In this document: positions 7,938 through 16,260 of the stretch, in pieces | How positions within the stretch are numbered: the first letter of the stretch is position 1 | Layout: the number at the start of each line of letters is the position of its first letter | Assembly: GCA_017500845.1 (NCBI GenBank) | Contig: JAFVXY010000013.1 | Span: forward strand, 52,468-116,467 | Length of the DNA stretch: 64,000 nt | Reading direction: 5' to 3' | DNA from: Clostridia bacterium | GTDB lineage: Bacteria > Bacillota > Clostridia > Christensenellales > Pumilibacteraceae | Program-made: the position numbers and the translations under genes | The notes under the pieces: generated by a model | What the model saw: the letters and a program-made list of their open reading frames with translations, nothing else | Databases searched by the model: none | Told to the model about the DNA's origin: nothing

Positions 7938-9167
7938 TTATATCATCCAAATTGGGACGATAAGATTATCTTTGTCAAATGCCCCGAATTGTTCAGCCAT
8001 GCATAGGACTGCGCCGGTGCCGACTTGCAACGGACCGCGGTCGATTACGCCAAATGTACGAATAATGCGCTTGTCGGGCATAGCAGTTTTCTTGATTTCC
8101 AAGGGATAAAGCCTGCCGTCGCCTTCCATAACAACGTCGATTTCCTTAGCATCCTTATCACGGTAAAAGTAAAGATACGGCTGAAGTCCTGCATTTTGAT
8201 ATCCCTTCATTATTTCTGATATCGTGAAGTTTTCAAGGAGTGCGCCGCTCATCGCTCCGCTTTCGGCAACCTCTGGGCTTGACCATTTTGTGAGATAGCA
8301 CACAAGTCCTGTATCATAGAAATAAACCTTAGGCGTTTTAATTGTGCGTTTGAGCACATTATTGGAGTATGGATGGAGCATAAAAATGATCCCCAGCGTT
8401 TCAAGAATATCCACCCACGTCTTTGCCATAGCCATATCAATATCGGCATCGTCCGCAATGGCTTTATAATTGAGCAGTTGCGAGGTTCTTGTCGCGACTG
8501 CAGTAATAAAGCGGTTAAATTTAAGAGCATCTACCGTTCCTGAGATATCACGCACGTCGCGTTCCACATACGTCGAAATATAGGACGAGTAATACATATT
8601 TCGGTCAGGATAAAGCTTTGCGATGATACCGGGCATTGAGCCTCGCCAAATACGTTCAAACAATGTAGGCGTATCTACGGATTCAATCTTTTTACTTTCA
8701 GCAAGAAGAGTTTCCATTTTTGTTGCGAAAGGAATACACTCTGCGCCGATGATTTCACGCTGTGACATGGGCGACATGTGCAGGAGCGCTACACGTCCTG
8801 CGAGCGATTCCTGTACACCTTTCATTAAACGAAAAATTTGCGAACCCGTCATCCAAAAATCTCCCGGATTGTGGTGTTCGTCAATATGAATTTTAATATA
8901 AGTAAACAATTCAGGCGCGTACTGAACCTCGTCAATTAAAACGGGGGGCTTATGCATTTGCAAAAACAGCGCAGGATCGTTCTTTGCCATAGCGCGCGTT
9001 GTAAGGTCATCAAGAGATACGTATTCACGCCCCTTGTTTTCCTTTTCCGCAAGAGCACGAAGCATGGTCGTTTTACCTGCCTGGCGCGGTCCGGTCAAAA
9101 GTATGGCTGAATATGACCGCGACAGCTCTAAAATTCGATTTTCCATGTGGCGGTAGATATAACTCAT
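7938..9167 (-). CDS. DUF4143-type AAA ATPase
   Basis: P-loop ATPase of the widespread AAA plus DUF4143 family, whose cellular role is not settled; members are often accessory genes. The N-terminal ATPase has Walker A GPRQAGKTT (residues 26-34 from my start), Walker B VLIDEVQYAPEL and a sensor-like FWMTGSQ. The C-terminal part carries the DUF4143 pattern with YFYDTGLVCYL and a PLEIKKTA segment like a nuclease-fold strand. The start is set at 9167: an upstream in-frame ATG at 9179 lies inside the GGAGG ribosome binding site. It has its own promoter. Flanking short GC-rich inverted repeats and a remnant-rich neighbourhood suggest acquisition. Confidence 0.88.
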   Translation of the reverse strand: MSYIYRHMENRILELSRSYSAILLTGPRQAGKTTMLRALAEKENKGREYVSLDDLTTRAMAKNDPALFLQMHKPPVLIDEVQYAPELFTYIKIHIDEHHNPGDFWMTGSQIFRLMKGVQESLAGRVALLHMSPMSQREIIGAECIPFATKMETLLAESKKIESVDTPTLFERIWRGSMPGIIAKLYPDRNMYYSSYISTYVERDVRDISGTVDALKFNRFITAVATRTSQLLNYKAIADDADIDMAMAKTWVDILETLGIIFMLHPYSNNVLKRTIKTPKVYFYDTGLVCYLTKWSSPEVAESGAMSGALLENFTISEIMKGYQNAGLQPYLYFYRDKDAKEIDVVMEGDGRLYPLEIKKTAMPDKRIIRTFGVIDRGPLQVGTGAVLCMAEQFGAFDKDNLIVPIWMI

Positions 9168-9209
9168 AAACTCCTCCATTTACACCTATAGCATTCTAAC
9201 ACTAAAAGT

Positions 9210-9238
9210 ATTATACTCTGATTTTATCCACTCGTCAA
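9210..9238 (-). promoter_or_regulatory. Promoter of the DUF4143 gene
   Basis: -35 TTGACG (9233-9238) and -10 TATAAT (9210-9215), 17 nt apart on the minus strand. The -10 lies within a short palindrome AGTATAATACT. Confidence 0.7.
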
Positions 9239-9242
9239 TACT

Positions 9243-9283
9243 TTTTCGGCTGATTTTATAAATTTTCTAAAATTAGCCGAAAA
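9243..9283. repeat. AT-rich inverted repeat upstream of the DUF4143 gene
   Basis: Arms TTTTCGGCT-g-ATTTTA and TAAAAT-t-AGCCGAAAA, about 16 bp each with one mismatch. It lies outside the promoter. The remaining stretch 9284-9463 is AT-rich and non-coding as far as I can see. Confidence 0.55.
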
Positions 9284-9463
9284 TCGCGCCAGGGCGTGAA
9301 GATGGCGCGGTTTATTTTCATAGCAGATGTTGAATTTGCCTTTAACAATTTGCTTTTTTTGAGGGAGTGCGATTTATACGTATAGGTATCAAAAAATCGT
9401 TATAGGACTAAAAAGCAACCAAGATCACCAAAAATTACATAAAAATCGACCTATATACCTTAT

Positions 9464-9544
9464 TTACCAAACGACAATCTCGCCGTCATTGCCATAGTGC
9501 CAGAAGCTACCCTCTACTTGCGGCTGAGTATAATTTTTTCGCCA
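9464..9544 (-). pseudogene. C-terminal remnant of a BspA-like surface protein
   Basis: In one minus-strand frame 26 codons and a stop encode a peptide containing EGSFWHYGNDGEIVVW. This matches the C-terminal signature of the large BspA-like lipoprotein in this window (GLYWHWAEDG then VEWVWQE). The reading frame is cut off at 9545, exactly where the first repeat-bounded element starts. I read it as the tail of an LRR surface protein whose body has been lost. Confidence 0.65.
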
Positions 9545-9691
9545 CAACCTTAAAGAAGCTCCATCTGATGAGGGAGCTGTCAACATAGCTGACTGAGCAA
9601 GAGATTTTTTGTGACATTTGTTTTTGTCTTTTTTTCTCTCCCTCCGTCATTTTCTTACGAAAATGCCACCTCCCTCGTCATAGGGAGGTTC
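9545..9691. mobile_element. Repeat-bounded element 1, empty (no cargo gene)
   Basis: About 147 bp with imperfect terminal inverted repeats of roughly 48 bp. The left end reads caaccttaaagaagctcc then gatgagggagctgtca; the right end, reverse-complemented, reads aacctccc then gacgagggaggtggca and tgacggagggagag. The left end is nearly identical to that of element 2, but no DUF559 gene lies between the ends. It resembles a MITE-like or REP-like unit. Confidence 0.7.
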
Positions 9692-9781
9692 TTTTTATGT
9701 GCAAGACCTATGCTTTTTTCGCTAAATTCACCTATCTTGCGTAATTTTCTATCCTTATCACCTCTTGGCAGGAAATAAACT

Positions 9782-10239
9782 CAACCTTAAAGAAGCTCCA
9801 TCTGATGAGGGAGCTGTCAGCGCAGCTGACTGAGGGAGAGATTTTTTACGGTCAAATCTATATATTCACATACGCCGTCAAAATTACGGTCGATATCCAA
9901 ATTGCAAATTCGCACAACCGTCAAATTCATAGTCTCCAATGCCTTTGTTCTGATTTCGTCGCTGTTTGCCTGCTTATCGGTATAATGCCCACCGCCATCC
10001 AGCTCGATTATAAGCCTTGCCTTGGCACAATAAAAGTCCGCAATATAATTACCAATCGCCTTTTGACGTTGAAAGCGAACCGAATAATTCCTTAAAAAAC
10101 CGTACCACAGCTTTCGTTCCCAAGGCGTCATATTTTTCTTAGCACCTTTGCAAGAGGGATATTAGCTTTGTTATATTCCTTCATTTCTCTCCCTCCGTCA
10201 AAAATCAAAGATTTTTGCCACCTTCCCTAGGGGGGATAT
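9782..10239. mobile_element. Repeat-bounded element 2 carrying a DUF559 gene
   Basis: The same left end as element 1 (from 9782) and a matching right end containing ctctccctccgtca followed by a small hairpin (aaaatc/gattttt) enclose a broken DUF559 gene. About 90 bp of AT-rich sequence without visible features separates it from element 1. The right end supplies the ribosome binding site of the cargo gene. Confidence 0.7.
9817..10184 (-). pseudogene. DUF559 endonuclease-like protein, frameshifted
   Basis: Small protein of the DUF559 family, which shares the fold of Vsr/PD-(D/E)XK-like nucleases; function unproven. The main frame 9817-10131 (104 codons) has TPWERKLWYGFLRN, YIADFYCAKARLIIELDGGGH and TVVRI, typical of the family core. 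The N-terminal 18 residues (MKEYNKANIPLAKVLRK) are encoded in another frame from an ATG at 10184. Compared with the intact copy at 16519-16881, one A is missing in an A-run near 10131-10136. The short upstream frame ends in TGA overlapping the downstream ATG (ATGA), so a coupled second start could still make a shortened protein. Confidence 0.75.
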
Positions 10240-10287
10240 TTATTTTGTGAACAACCCATATTTTTTGCCACAACATTACTTAATCCG

Positions 10288-10716
10288 TCACGGTTTATAC
10301 CGCAATATAAGCAAATAGACAAACGCGGGGAGTAAAAAAAGTACAATCCCCACCGCGGCACCAATACCAAGTCCAAGCCGCAAGCCGCCGCCCCAAAACG
10401 CCGAAATAATAACACCCAAAATCATCGACAAAATGAACATAACAAAAAGTATTGCACACGTCCTTGTGATTCTTTGCATTTTGATTATTTTGGGGCCATT
10501 TGGAGAATGACTTTCTATATCGGCATATTCCTCTCTTGTGGCTATACCGATGTCCATAAGCTCTTGCTTCCTTGCTCTCTCATCGATGCGGGCATGCGTT
10601 CCCGCAACGTAACCGCTTCTGCGCAGTCCGCCGTTAGTGCCGCTTCCTTTATACGCCATTTCTTGCGTGTATTCTTTAGTATCATAAGACTGCATACCGT
10701 CATTATTGTAATCCAT
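10288..10716 (-). CDS. Small membrane protein of unknown function
   Basis: 142 residues from the ATG at 10716, chosen because GGAGAAGGAGGG lies just upstream; a longer in-frame extension upstream lacks a ribosome binding site. The first 90 residues are polar, with a DERARKQELMDIGIATREEYADIE stretch that looks helical and charged and resembles SHOCT-like segments. Two hydrophobic membrane segments follow (about residues 84-105 and 112-138), ending in a short cytoplasmic tail. I do not recognise the family. Confidence 0.7.
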   Translation of the reverse strand: MDYNNDGMQSYDTKEYTQEMAYKGSGTNGGLRRSGYVAGTHARIDERARKQELMDIGIATREEYADIESHSPNGPKIIKMQRITRTCAILFVMFILSMILGVIISAFWGGGLRLGLGIGAAVGIVLFLLPAFVYLLILRYKP

Positions 10717-10873
10717 AGCACCCTCCTTCTCCTTTAGGCAAAGAAATAAATAACTGATTAGCTTAACGGTTTGATCGGCAAAACACAAAAAGAACAAGCG
10801 TTGTTATGTTGGCATGTAACCCATTATAACGCAAAAAAGGTTATTGGTACATTATTTTGCCGCCAAAAATCAC

Positions 10874-11539
10874 TCAGTTGAAGTAAAGACTATCTTTTGT
10901 AATTTTAAGTTTTGTGCCGTTAATATCGAATTCCTCAACCTTAGCTTCAGTTGTAAAATAGCTATGCTTAAAAAGCTCAACTTGCTCACCGTTAACCGTT
11001 ACGGCAGAATAGCCTTGCGCAAGAGGCTCAGGCAGAGACAGAGGTTTATCTCGACTAATCTTGGGAACAAAGAAATTATGATACGTGCCGCTAACTTCAA
11101 AAGAATAGAAGCCGCCTATAACGGTTTCTGTGCCATCTATTACAACGGGATATGCGTACACATCGGACGGAACGTACCACATTATAATCCAGGTTTTTGT
11201 CACAGGAGTTACGCTATAAATACCGTCGCCCATATGCGAGCCCGTGGTTAAGCTATAATAATCATCAATCGTCTCATAATAAAAATAGCAATCCTTGACT
11301 TTGATGTACTCCATATTGCTGGCGCTTTGCCCTATTGCCGCCTCGGGTGTAAAACGAATGCCAACAAACGCCCAATTGATTAAAAAAATTATGGCGAATC
11401 CTATAATTGCAATCGAGGCAATCGTAAGAAGCACACCGATTATAATAACCTTGAGCGATGCGCCACAAAAGCTCTTGAGTTTCTCTGAAAAAGAGCCGTT
11501 AGAAACAGTATCCACGTTGTCGATATTGCCGCTATTCAT
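10874..11539 (-). CDS. Single-pass membrane protein of unknown function
   Basis: 221 residues preceded by GAGGAGG. An N-terminal polar segment of about 27 residues is followed by one long membrane segment (about residues 29-57) and an extracytoplasmic domain rich in aromatic and beta-forming residues (IWYVPSDVYAYPVVIDG). It lies just upstream of the previous membrane protein on the same strand, with 157 nt between them. No family recognised. Confidence 0.7.
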   Translation of the reverse strand: MNSGNIDNVDTVSNGSFSEKLKSFCGASLKVIIIGVLLTIASIAIIGFAIIFLINWAFVGIRFTPEAAIGQSASNMEYIKVKDCYFYYETIDDYYSLTTGSHMGDGIYSVTPVTKTWIIMWYVPSDVYAYPVVIDGTETVIGGFYSFEVSGTYHNFFVPKISRDKPLSLPEPLAQGYSAVTVNGEQVELFKHSYFTTEAKVEEFDINGTKLKITKDSLYFN

Positions 11540-11623
11540 TGCACCATCCTCCTCGCAAAAATATTCTTCTACCTATATAATATCACATTTTTTGTAAAAG
11601 TCAATAGGCAGCCCCAAAATTTC

Positions 11624-11738
11624 ACAAGCGAAGCTTGGTCTTGGGCGCAAGCGAAGCTTGTCTTTGGGCGCGGCGCGCGTTATTTTGCTAAACAAACCAA
11701 ATCTGCGCTGCAACAAGCAAAGCTTGATTATGGGCGCA
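11624..11738 (+). repeat. Dispersed intergenic repeat, copy 2 (longest)
   Basis: Three caagc-aagcttg units, each followed by about ttgggcgc, with the spacer ttattttgctaaacaaacc and tgcgctgcaa. The second half aligns closely with 6551-6602. It lies between the membrane protein gene and the trxB terminator. Confidence 0.75.
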
Positions 11739-11768
11739 AAAAAGCCTAAGATTTCTCTTAGGCCTTTT
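11738..11768 (-). terminator. Terminator of the nrdD-trxB operon
   Basis: GCCTAAGA and TCTTAGGC form an 8 bp stem with a 4 nt loop; in the minus direction it is followed by a run of T residues. It lies immediately after the trxB stop. Confidence 0.8.
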
Positions 11769-11770
11769 CT

Positions 11771-12679
11771 TTACATACTCTCTAAATACATAACCGCGTT
11801 GGTTGCTGCAACTGCTCCGTCTGCGCAGGCGGTGGCGACTTGTCGAACCGTCTTAGTCCTGCAATCGCCCGCAACGAACAAGCCGTCCGTCCTCGTCCTG
11901 CAATCCTCACCTGCTACGATATAGCCACGGCTATCAAGCTCGACAAGCTCCGCAAACGCCTTATTGTCAGGCACCTGACCAATAGCCACGAACACGCCCG
12001 TTATCTCGTGCGTTTGAGTGTTGCCATCGCCGTCTACGTACTCCACCGCCTCAAGCGTTTTGTCGCCCACAAAGTCCGTTACACTAACGTTTTTGCGCCA
12101 CTCGATATTTTCTTTGCCCAGAAGATTGGTCACAAGTCTACCGTCACCCGAAAATCTATCCTTGGTGGTATAGATATAAACCTTAGAGCAATAGCCCGAC
12201 AGCATAAGAGCGTACTGCAAAGCGGTGTTACCGCTGCCGATAACCATAACCTCCTTGCCCTTATAGAACGGGCCGTCGCAAATAGCACAGTAATAAACAC
12301 CCTTGCCCACGAGGTCGTATCTATTAGATTTGGTAGTAATTTCGCGGTGCTTGACGCCCGTTGCAAGAATAACCGCCCTTGCCTTATACTCGCCATATTC
12401 CGTCTTTACAGTAAAGTCGCCGTTTTCTTTATTTATGCCTACCACCCTATCGATTTCAAGCTCAGCGCCTAAGGCAGAAATCTGCTCAAAAAGGTTGTCG
12501 GCAAACTGCTCGCCGCTTATTTCCTTTATGGACGGATAGTTTTCAAGCTTGGGCGAGGTTGCGATTTGACCGCCGAGGCTTTCGCCCTCGAGCACAAGCA
12601 CGGACTTACCGTTTCTTAATGCGTAAAGCGCGGCGGTCATTCCCGCCGCGCCTGCGCCGATAACAATTATATCGTACAT
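11771..12679 (-). CDS. trxB: Thioredoxin reductase-like flavoprotein
   Basis: NADPH- and FAD-dependent disulfide reductase. The 302 residues show the FAD Rossmann motif GAGAAG (residues 8-13), the redox-active CAIC (Cys131, Cys134) and the second nucleotide-binding motif GSGNTA (about 148). Length and order match TrxB. Its start overlaps the nrdD stop as TAATG, so it is translationally coupled to nrdD. The obvious partner is the glutaredoxin-like domain fused to NrdD: together they could reduce the active-site disulfide formed during deoxyribonucleotide synthesis (inference). Confidence 0.95.
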   Translation of the reverse strand: MYDIIVIGAGAAGMTAALYALRNGKSVLVLEGESLGGQIATSPKLENYPSIKEISGEQFADNLFEQISALGAELEIDRVVGINKENGDFTVKTEYGEYKARAVILATGVKHREITTKSNRYDLVGKGVYYCAICDGPFYKGKEVMVIGSGNTALQYALMLSGYCSKVYIYTTKDRFSGDGRLVTNLLGKENIEWRKNVSVTDFVGDKTLEAVEYVDGDGNTQTHEITGVFVAIGQVPDNKAFAELVELDSRGYIVAGEDCRTRTDGLFVAGDCRTKTVRQVATACADGAVAATNAVMYLESM

Positions 12680-15042
12680 TATTTTCTACTCTCTATATAT
12701 CTTCTGATTTCGCTTGCGTTGTCGAACTTTTCGATGCCCGATTCGGTGGGCACGATAAGCGTCGGTGCCTTAGAAATGCCATAACGTACTGCCGTTTCTT
12801 TGTCCGCCTCGGCATTTATTACCTCGTATGCAACGCCTGCTTTATCAAGCATCATCTTGGCAGTCTTGCAGTTGGGGCAAGCCTCTCTGGTGAAAAGTAT
12901 GGGCGAAGTAATAATCTCGGTGTTATGCGAGGCTTCGCACGAGCACTTAGCTTCCTTAGCCGTAAACTTGCTGCTTGCAACATCGTAAACCTTACGCGAA
13001 GCGAACTCCTCACGCTTACCGTCGTTCCAGTTTTGAACCGGGCGATAGTAGCCGGTTATGCGGCTGTAAACCTCGGTCTTTCTGCCGCAGGTGGGGCACT
13101 CGTATACCTCGCCCGCGATATAGCCGTGGTCTGCACATACCGAATAGGTGGGAGATAGCGTGTAGTACGGAAGCTTGTAGTTTTCGGCAATCTTGCGTAC
13201 AAGGCTTGCCGCCGCCTTCCAGTCGGGAAGCTTTTGACCGAGGAATGCGTGGAATACCGTTCCCGAGGTGTAAAGGGTTTGAAGCTCGTCCTGAATATCA
13301 AGTGCGGCAAAGATGTCCTCGGTATAGCCAACGGGCAAGTGCGAGCTGTTGGTGTAATACGGAGTCTTATCGCCCTCGGAAGCGGTTATGATATCCGGAT
13401 AACGCTTGCGGTCGTGCTTAGCGAGGCGGTACGAGGTCGACTCTGCCGGAGTAGCCTCAAGGTTGTAGAGGTCGCCGTACATTTCCTGATAGTCACTAAG
13501 CTTGTTGCGCATAAAGTTGAGCACGTTCTTTGTAAACTGCTGAGCCTTGGGGCTGGTCATATCTGCTCTTATCCAGCTTGCGTTAAGGCAAGCCTCGTTC
13601 ATGCCCACAAGACCGATTGTGGAGAAGTGGTTATTAAACGTGCCAAGATATCTCTTGGTGTACGGATACAAGCCTGCTTCCATAAGCTTTGTTACGGTGT
13701 CGCGCTTTACCTTAAGCGAACGAGCCGAAATGTCGAGCATTTTGGTAAGACGCTCGTAGAATTCGCCCTCGGTCTTAGAGAGGTATGCAATACGCGGCAT
13801 ATTGATGGTAACAACGCCGATCGAGCCTGTGCTTTCGCCCGAGCCGAAGAAGCCGCCCGACTTTTTGCGAAGCTCACGAAGGTCAAGGCGCAGTCTGCAG
13901 CACATCGAACGAACGTCGCTGGGCTCCATATCGCTGTTGATATAGTTGGAGAAATACGGCGTGCCATACTTTGCGGTCATCTCAAAAAGAAGCTTGTTGT
14001 TTTCGGTTTCGGACCAGTCGAAGTCACGGGTAATAGAGTAGGTCGGAATCGGGTACTGGAAGCCTCTGCCGTTAGCGTCGCCCTCGATCATAATCTCGAT
14101 AAACGCCTTGTTGACCATCGCCATTTCCTTAGCGCAGTCCTTATACTTGAAGTCTACCTCCTTGCCGCCTACGATTGCGTTCATTTCCGCAAGGTCGTTG
14201 GGCACTACCCAGTCAAGCGTAATGTTGGTGAACGGCGACTGCGTACCCCATCTGGACGGAGTATTTACGCCGTAGATAAACGACTGAATGCACTGCTTAA
14301 CCTCTTTGTAGCTGAGGTTGTCTATTTTTACGAACGGCGCAAGATAGGTGTCGAACGATGAGAACGCCTGCGCGCCCGCCCACTCGTTTTGCATGATGCC
14401 AAGGAAGTTAACCATCTGGTTGCACAGTGTGGAAAGGTGTCCTGCGGGCGACGAGGTGATCTTGCCGGGTACGCCGCCAAGGCCTTCCTTAATAAGCTGG
14501 CGAAGCGACCAGCCTGCACAGTAGCCGGTAAGCATCGAAAGGTCGTGGATATGAATATCCGCATTCTTGTGTGCGTCACCGATTTCGTCATCGTAAATCT
14601 CGCTAAGCCAGTAGTTTGCCGTAACCGCGCCGCTGTTGGAAAGGATAAGTCCGCCTACCGAATAGGTAACGGTGGAGTTTTCCTTTACGCGCCAGTCGTT
14701 TACCTTAACGTAGTCGTCAATAATCTTCTTGTAGTCAACGAGGGTACTGCCGATGTTACGCACCTTTTCGCGCTGCTTACGGTAAAGTATGTAGCTTTTT
14801 GCAACGTCAACGAAGCCCGTCTGAATAAGCACTACCTCGGCGCTGTCCTGAATGTCCTCTACGTTGATTACGTTGTCAATAATTTTCTTTTGGAAATCTG
14901 CGGAAACACGGAGCGCAAGCGTATTGAGCATATCCGCCGTATAGTTCACCTGCTTGGCATTGAACGCCTTGCTAAGCGCAGTCGTGATTTTGGACAAATC
15001 GAATTCTACAAGCTTGCCGTCTCTCTTTCTTACCTGAAACAT
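12679..15042 (-). CDS. nrdD: Anaerobic ribonucleoside-triphosphate reductase NrdD fused to a glutaredoxin-like domain
   Basis: Class III reductase that makes deoxyribonucleotides under anaerobic conditions. From the N-terminus it has an ATP-cone (MFQVRKRDGKLVEFD), the large catalytic barrel, a zinc-type segment CADHGYIAGE then CPTCG, and the glycyl-radical motif RITGYYRP (Gly near residue 664 of 787). The last 75 residues form a separate thioredoxin-fold domain starting SPILFTREACPNCKTAK with a CPNC redox motif and the cis-Pro segment KAPTLIV. I start it at the ATG at 15042; the GTG at 15051 lies inside the AAGGTG ribosome binding site. It is regulated by tandem NrdR boxes upstream. Confidence 0.96.
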   Translation of the reverse strand: MFQVRKRDGKLVEFDLSKITTALSKAFNAKQVNYTADMLNTLALRVSADFQKKIIDNVINVEDIQDSAEVVLIQTGFVDVAKSYILYRKQREKVRNIGSTLVDYKKIIDDYVKVNDWRVKENSTVTYSVGGLILSNSGAVTANYWLSEIYDDEIGDAHKNADIHIHDLSMLTGYCAGWSLRQLIKEGLGGVPGKITSSPAGHLSTLCNQMVNFLGIMQNEWAGAQAFSSFDTYLAPFVKIDNLSYKEVKQCIQSFIYGVNTPSRWGTQSPFTNITLDWVVPNDLAEMNAIVGGKEVDFKYKDCAKEMAMVNKAFIEIMIEGDANGRGFQYPIPTYSITRDFDWSETENNKLLFEMTAKYGTPYFSNYINSDMEPSDVRSMCCRLRLDLRELRKKSGGFFGSGESTGSIGVVTINMPRIAYLSKTEGEFYERLTKMLDISARSLKVKRDTVTKLMEAGLYPYTKRYLGTFNNHFSTIGLVGMNEACLNASWIRADMTSPKAQQFTKNVLNFMRNKLSDYQEMYGDLYNLEATPAESTSYRLAKHDRKRYPDIITASEGDKTPYYTNSSHLPVGYTEDIFAALDIQDELQTLYTSGTVFHAFLGQKLPDWKAAASLVRKIAENYKLPYYTLSPTYSVCADHGYIAGEVYECPTCGRKTEVYSRITGYYRPVQNWNDGKREEFASRKVYDVASSKFTAKEAKCSCEASHNTEIITSPILFTREACPNCKTAKMMLDKAGVAYEVINAEADKETAVRYGISKAPTLIVPTESGIEKFDNASEIRRYIESRK

Positions 15043-15066
15043 AAAAATCACCTTCCCTTTGATATT

Positions 15067-15194
15067 TTTACACGCTCTTACTCTGCTGTCTTACGTGTAA
15101 ATGGGCTCAAGATAAAAGGTCGTACGCGGTTGTTGCAAAATATTCGCTCCGATTGCGTACGGCTTACTTAACTAAGCAATAACTCTCAAGCCGT
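15067..15194 (-). promoter_or_regulatory. Structured leader of nrdD with alternative stems
   Basis: The leader is about 160 nt. It contains three inverted repeats: stem A 15159-15165 with 15188-15194 (7 bp), stem B 15121-15127 with 15155-15161 (7 bp) and stem C 15067-15074 with 15094-15101 (8 bp, next to the ribosome binding site). Stems A and B share nucleotides 15159-15161, so they exclude each other. I recognise no known riboswitch class. Confidence 0.5.
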
Positions 15195-15208
15195 TTCTTT
15201 CGTGTGAC

Positions 15209-15238
15209 AATATACCACATACCCCCAAGTCTTGTCAA
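15209..15238 (-). promoter_or_regulatory. Promoter of nrdD-trxB
   Basis: -35 TTGACA (15233-15238) and -10 TATATT (15209-15214), 18 nt apart on the minus strand. It lies directly downstream of the two NrdR boxes. Confidence 0.75.
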
Positions 15239-15267
15239 CCAAATTACACCCATTTTGAAAAATTTTT

Positions 15268-15315
15268 ATACTATATTTTCCGCCTTAATTTTACCCCCAC
15301 CACAATATATAGTGT
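15268..15315. promoter_or_regulatory. Tandem NrdR boxes
   Basis: The site 15300-15315 matches the NrdR consensus acaCwAtATaTwGtgt at 15 of 16 positions. A weaker second site, 15268-15283, matches 11 of 16 and starts 32 nt away, the spacing NrdR needs for two boxes on the same helical face (about three turns). NrdR represses nucleotide reductase genes when dATP is high; no nrdR gene is in the window. Confidence 0.75.
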
Positions 15316-15351
15316 TTACCATAAAATGTAAATTTTCACCGTCCGCCCATC

Positions 15352-15386
15352 AAAAAAAGCCAATAGGTCTGTCCTATTGCTTTTTT
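15352..15386 (-). terminator. Terminator after the surface-protein remnant
   Basis: GCCAATAGG and CCTATTG-C pair around a short loop, flanked by A and T runs on both sides, so it can act in both directions. Together with the promoter, NrdR boxes and leader it fills the 364 nt between nrdD and the remnant; nothing else is seen there. Confidence 0.75.
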
Positions 15387-15406
15387 ACATAATTTTTTGT
15401 CTTATA

Positions 15407-16260
15407 CTAGTCTAACGCTCTAATCTCATATACAGCATACATACTAAGCACGCCCGTTACACGGTTGCCATCTTCGTCATACACGCCGTAATTGCCTATT
15501 ATATTCGCTGTATCAAAGCCCGCCTCATAAATGTAAAGCTCCATGCTTTCAAAATCAGCTGCAGTTAGATCGATAATAAAGGTTTTTCCCGCGATAAAGA
15601 TCTCTTCAATATCAACGCCCTCGCCAACAGTAAGCTTGCCGGCTCCTTGTACGCAGTACACATCCTCAATATCGACACGATTCTCCGCCGTATTTACAAT
15701 AGAAGCCTCCACGTCCGGGCCTATAATGTTAACATTACTTGAATAATAATTTTCCGTACCCAGATCAAATCCGTTTAGATTCAACGTATAGCTTACACCG
15801 TTCCAGCTCAAGTCTGCCGATTTTTGTACATAAACGTCATCTGCATCTGCGTTTACGTCAGACCTCATAAGCGTAATCGTTGCGCCCTCCTTCGGATCGT
15901 AACTAATCTCCTCAAGCGTTTGATAATAAGCTACACTTTCGCCAACAGTAACACTAACAGCAGCCGCAAACAAGCCGCACGCATTTTGGCAATAACCCGT
16001 TTCGGAATCCACAACGTGTTTTCAAGCTCCCCGTGCTCAGCCCTGCAAGCCTCGCACTCGGCGTATTTTGTGCAAGTAGCCTCGCCACCGTAACAGCATT
16101 CGGTTATCGTTTCGTCACAAGCGGAACAATTAAAGGTATGGGTGCCATTACTGTTGTTCGTTGCATTTTCGTACGTATGATTGGGTGTCCCATCCACGCA
16201 AGCAAAGCTTATGCGCTTAAAGGTATAGCCACTCCACTCCCTAACGTCCACCGTTTATAA
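15407..16260 (-). pseudogene. Frameshifted remnant of a cell-surface repeat protein
   Basis: Two overlapping minus-strand frames make up one protein. The first (15931-16251) has Cys-rich repeats such as CSACDETITECCYGGEATCT and CEACRAEHGEL, the pattern seen at the N-terminus of clostridial BspA-like proteins. It then runs out of frame at about 16017-16024. The second (15407 to about 16020) continues with DSETGYCQNACGLFAAAV and a beta-rich region with VGEGVDIEEIFIAGKTF. Adding one nucleotide near GAAAACACG restores GELENHVVDSETG. There is no signal peptide: a TAA stop sits just upstream of the first GTG. It is therefore truncated at the front and frameshifted inside. Confidence 0.7.

Noticed and set aside
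7938-9167. The DUF4143 ATPase as part of the DUF559 mobile element
   Set aside because: It lies outside the element ends, has its own promoter and a different set of short flanking repeats.
9139-9179. Start of the DUF4143 gene at 9179
   Set aside because: That ATG is part of the GGAGG ribosome binding site; the ATG at 9167 has proper spacing.
15043-15051. GTG start of nrdD at 15051
   Set aside because: It overlaps the AAGGTG ribosome binding site, whereas the ATG at 15042 gives the canonical MFQVRKRDGK start of the ATP-cone.
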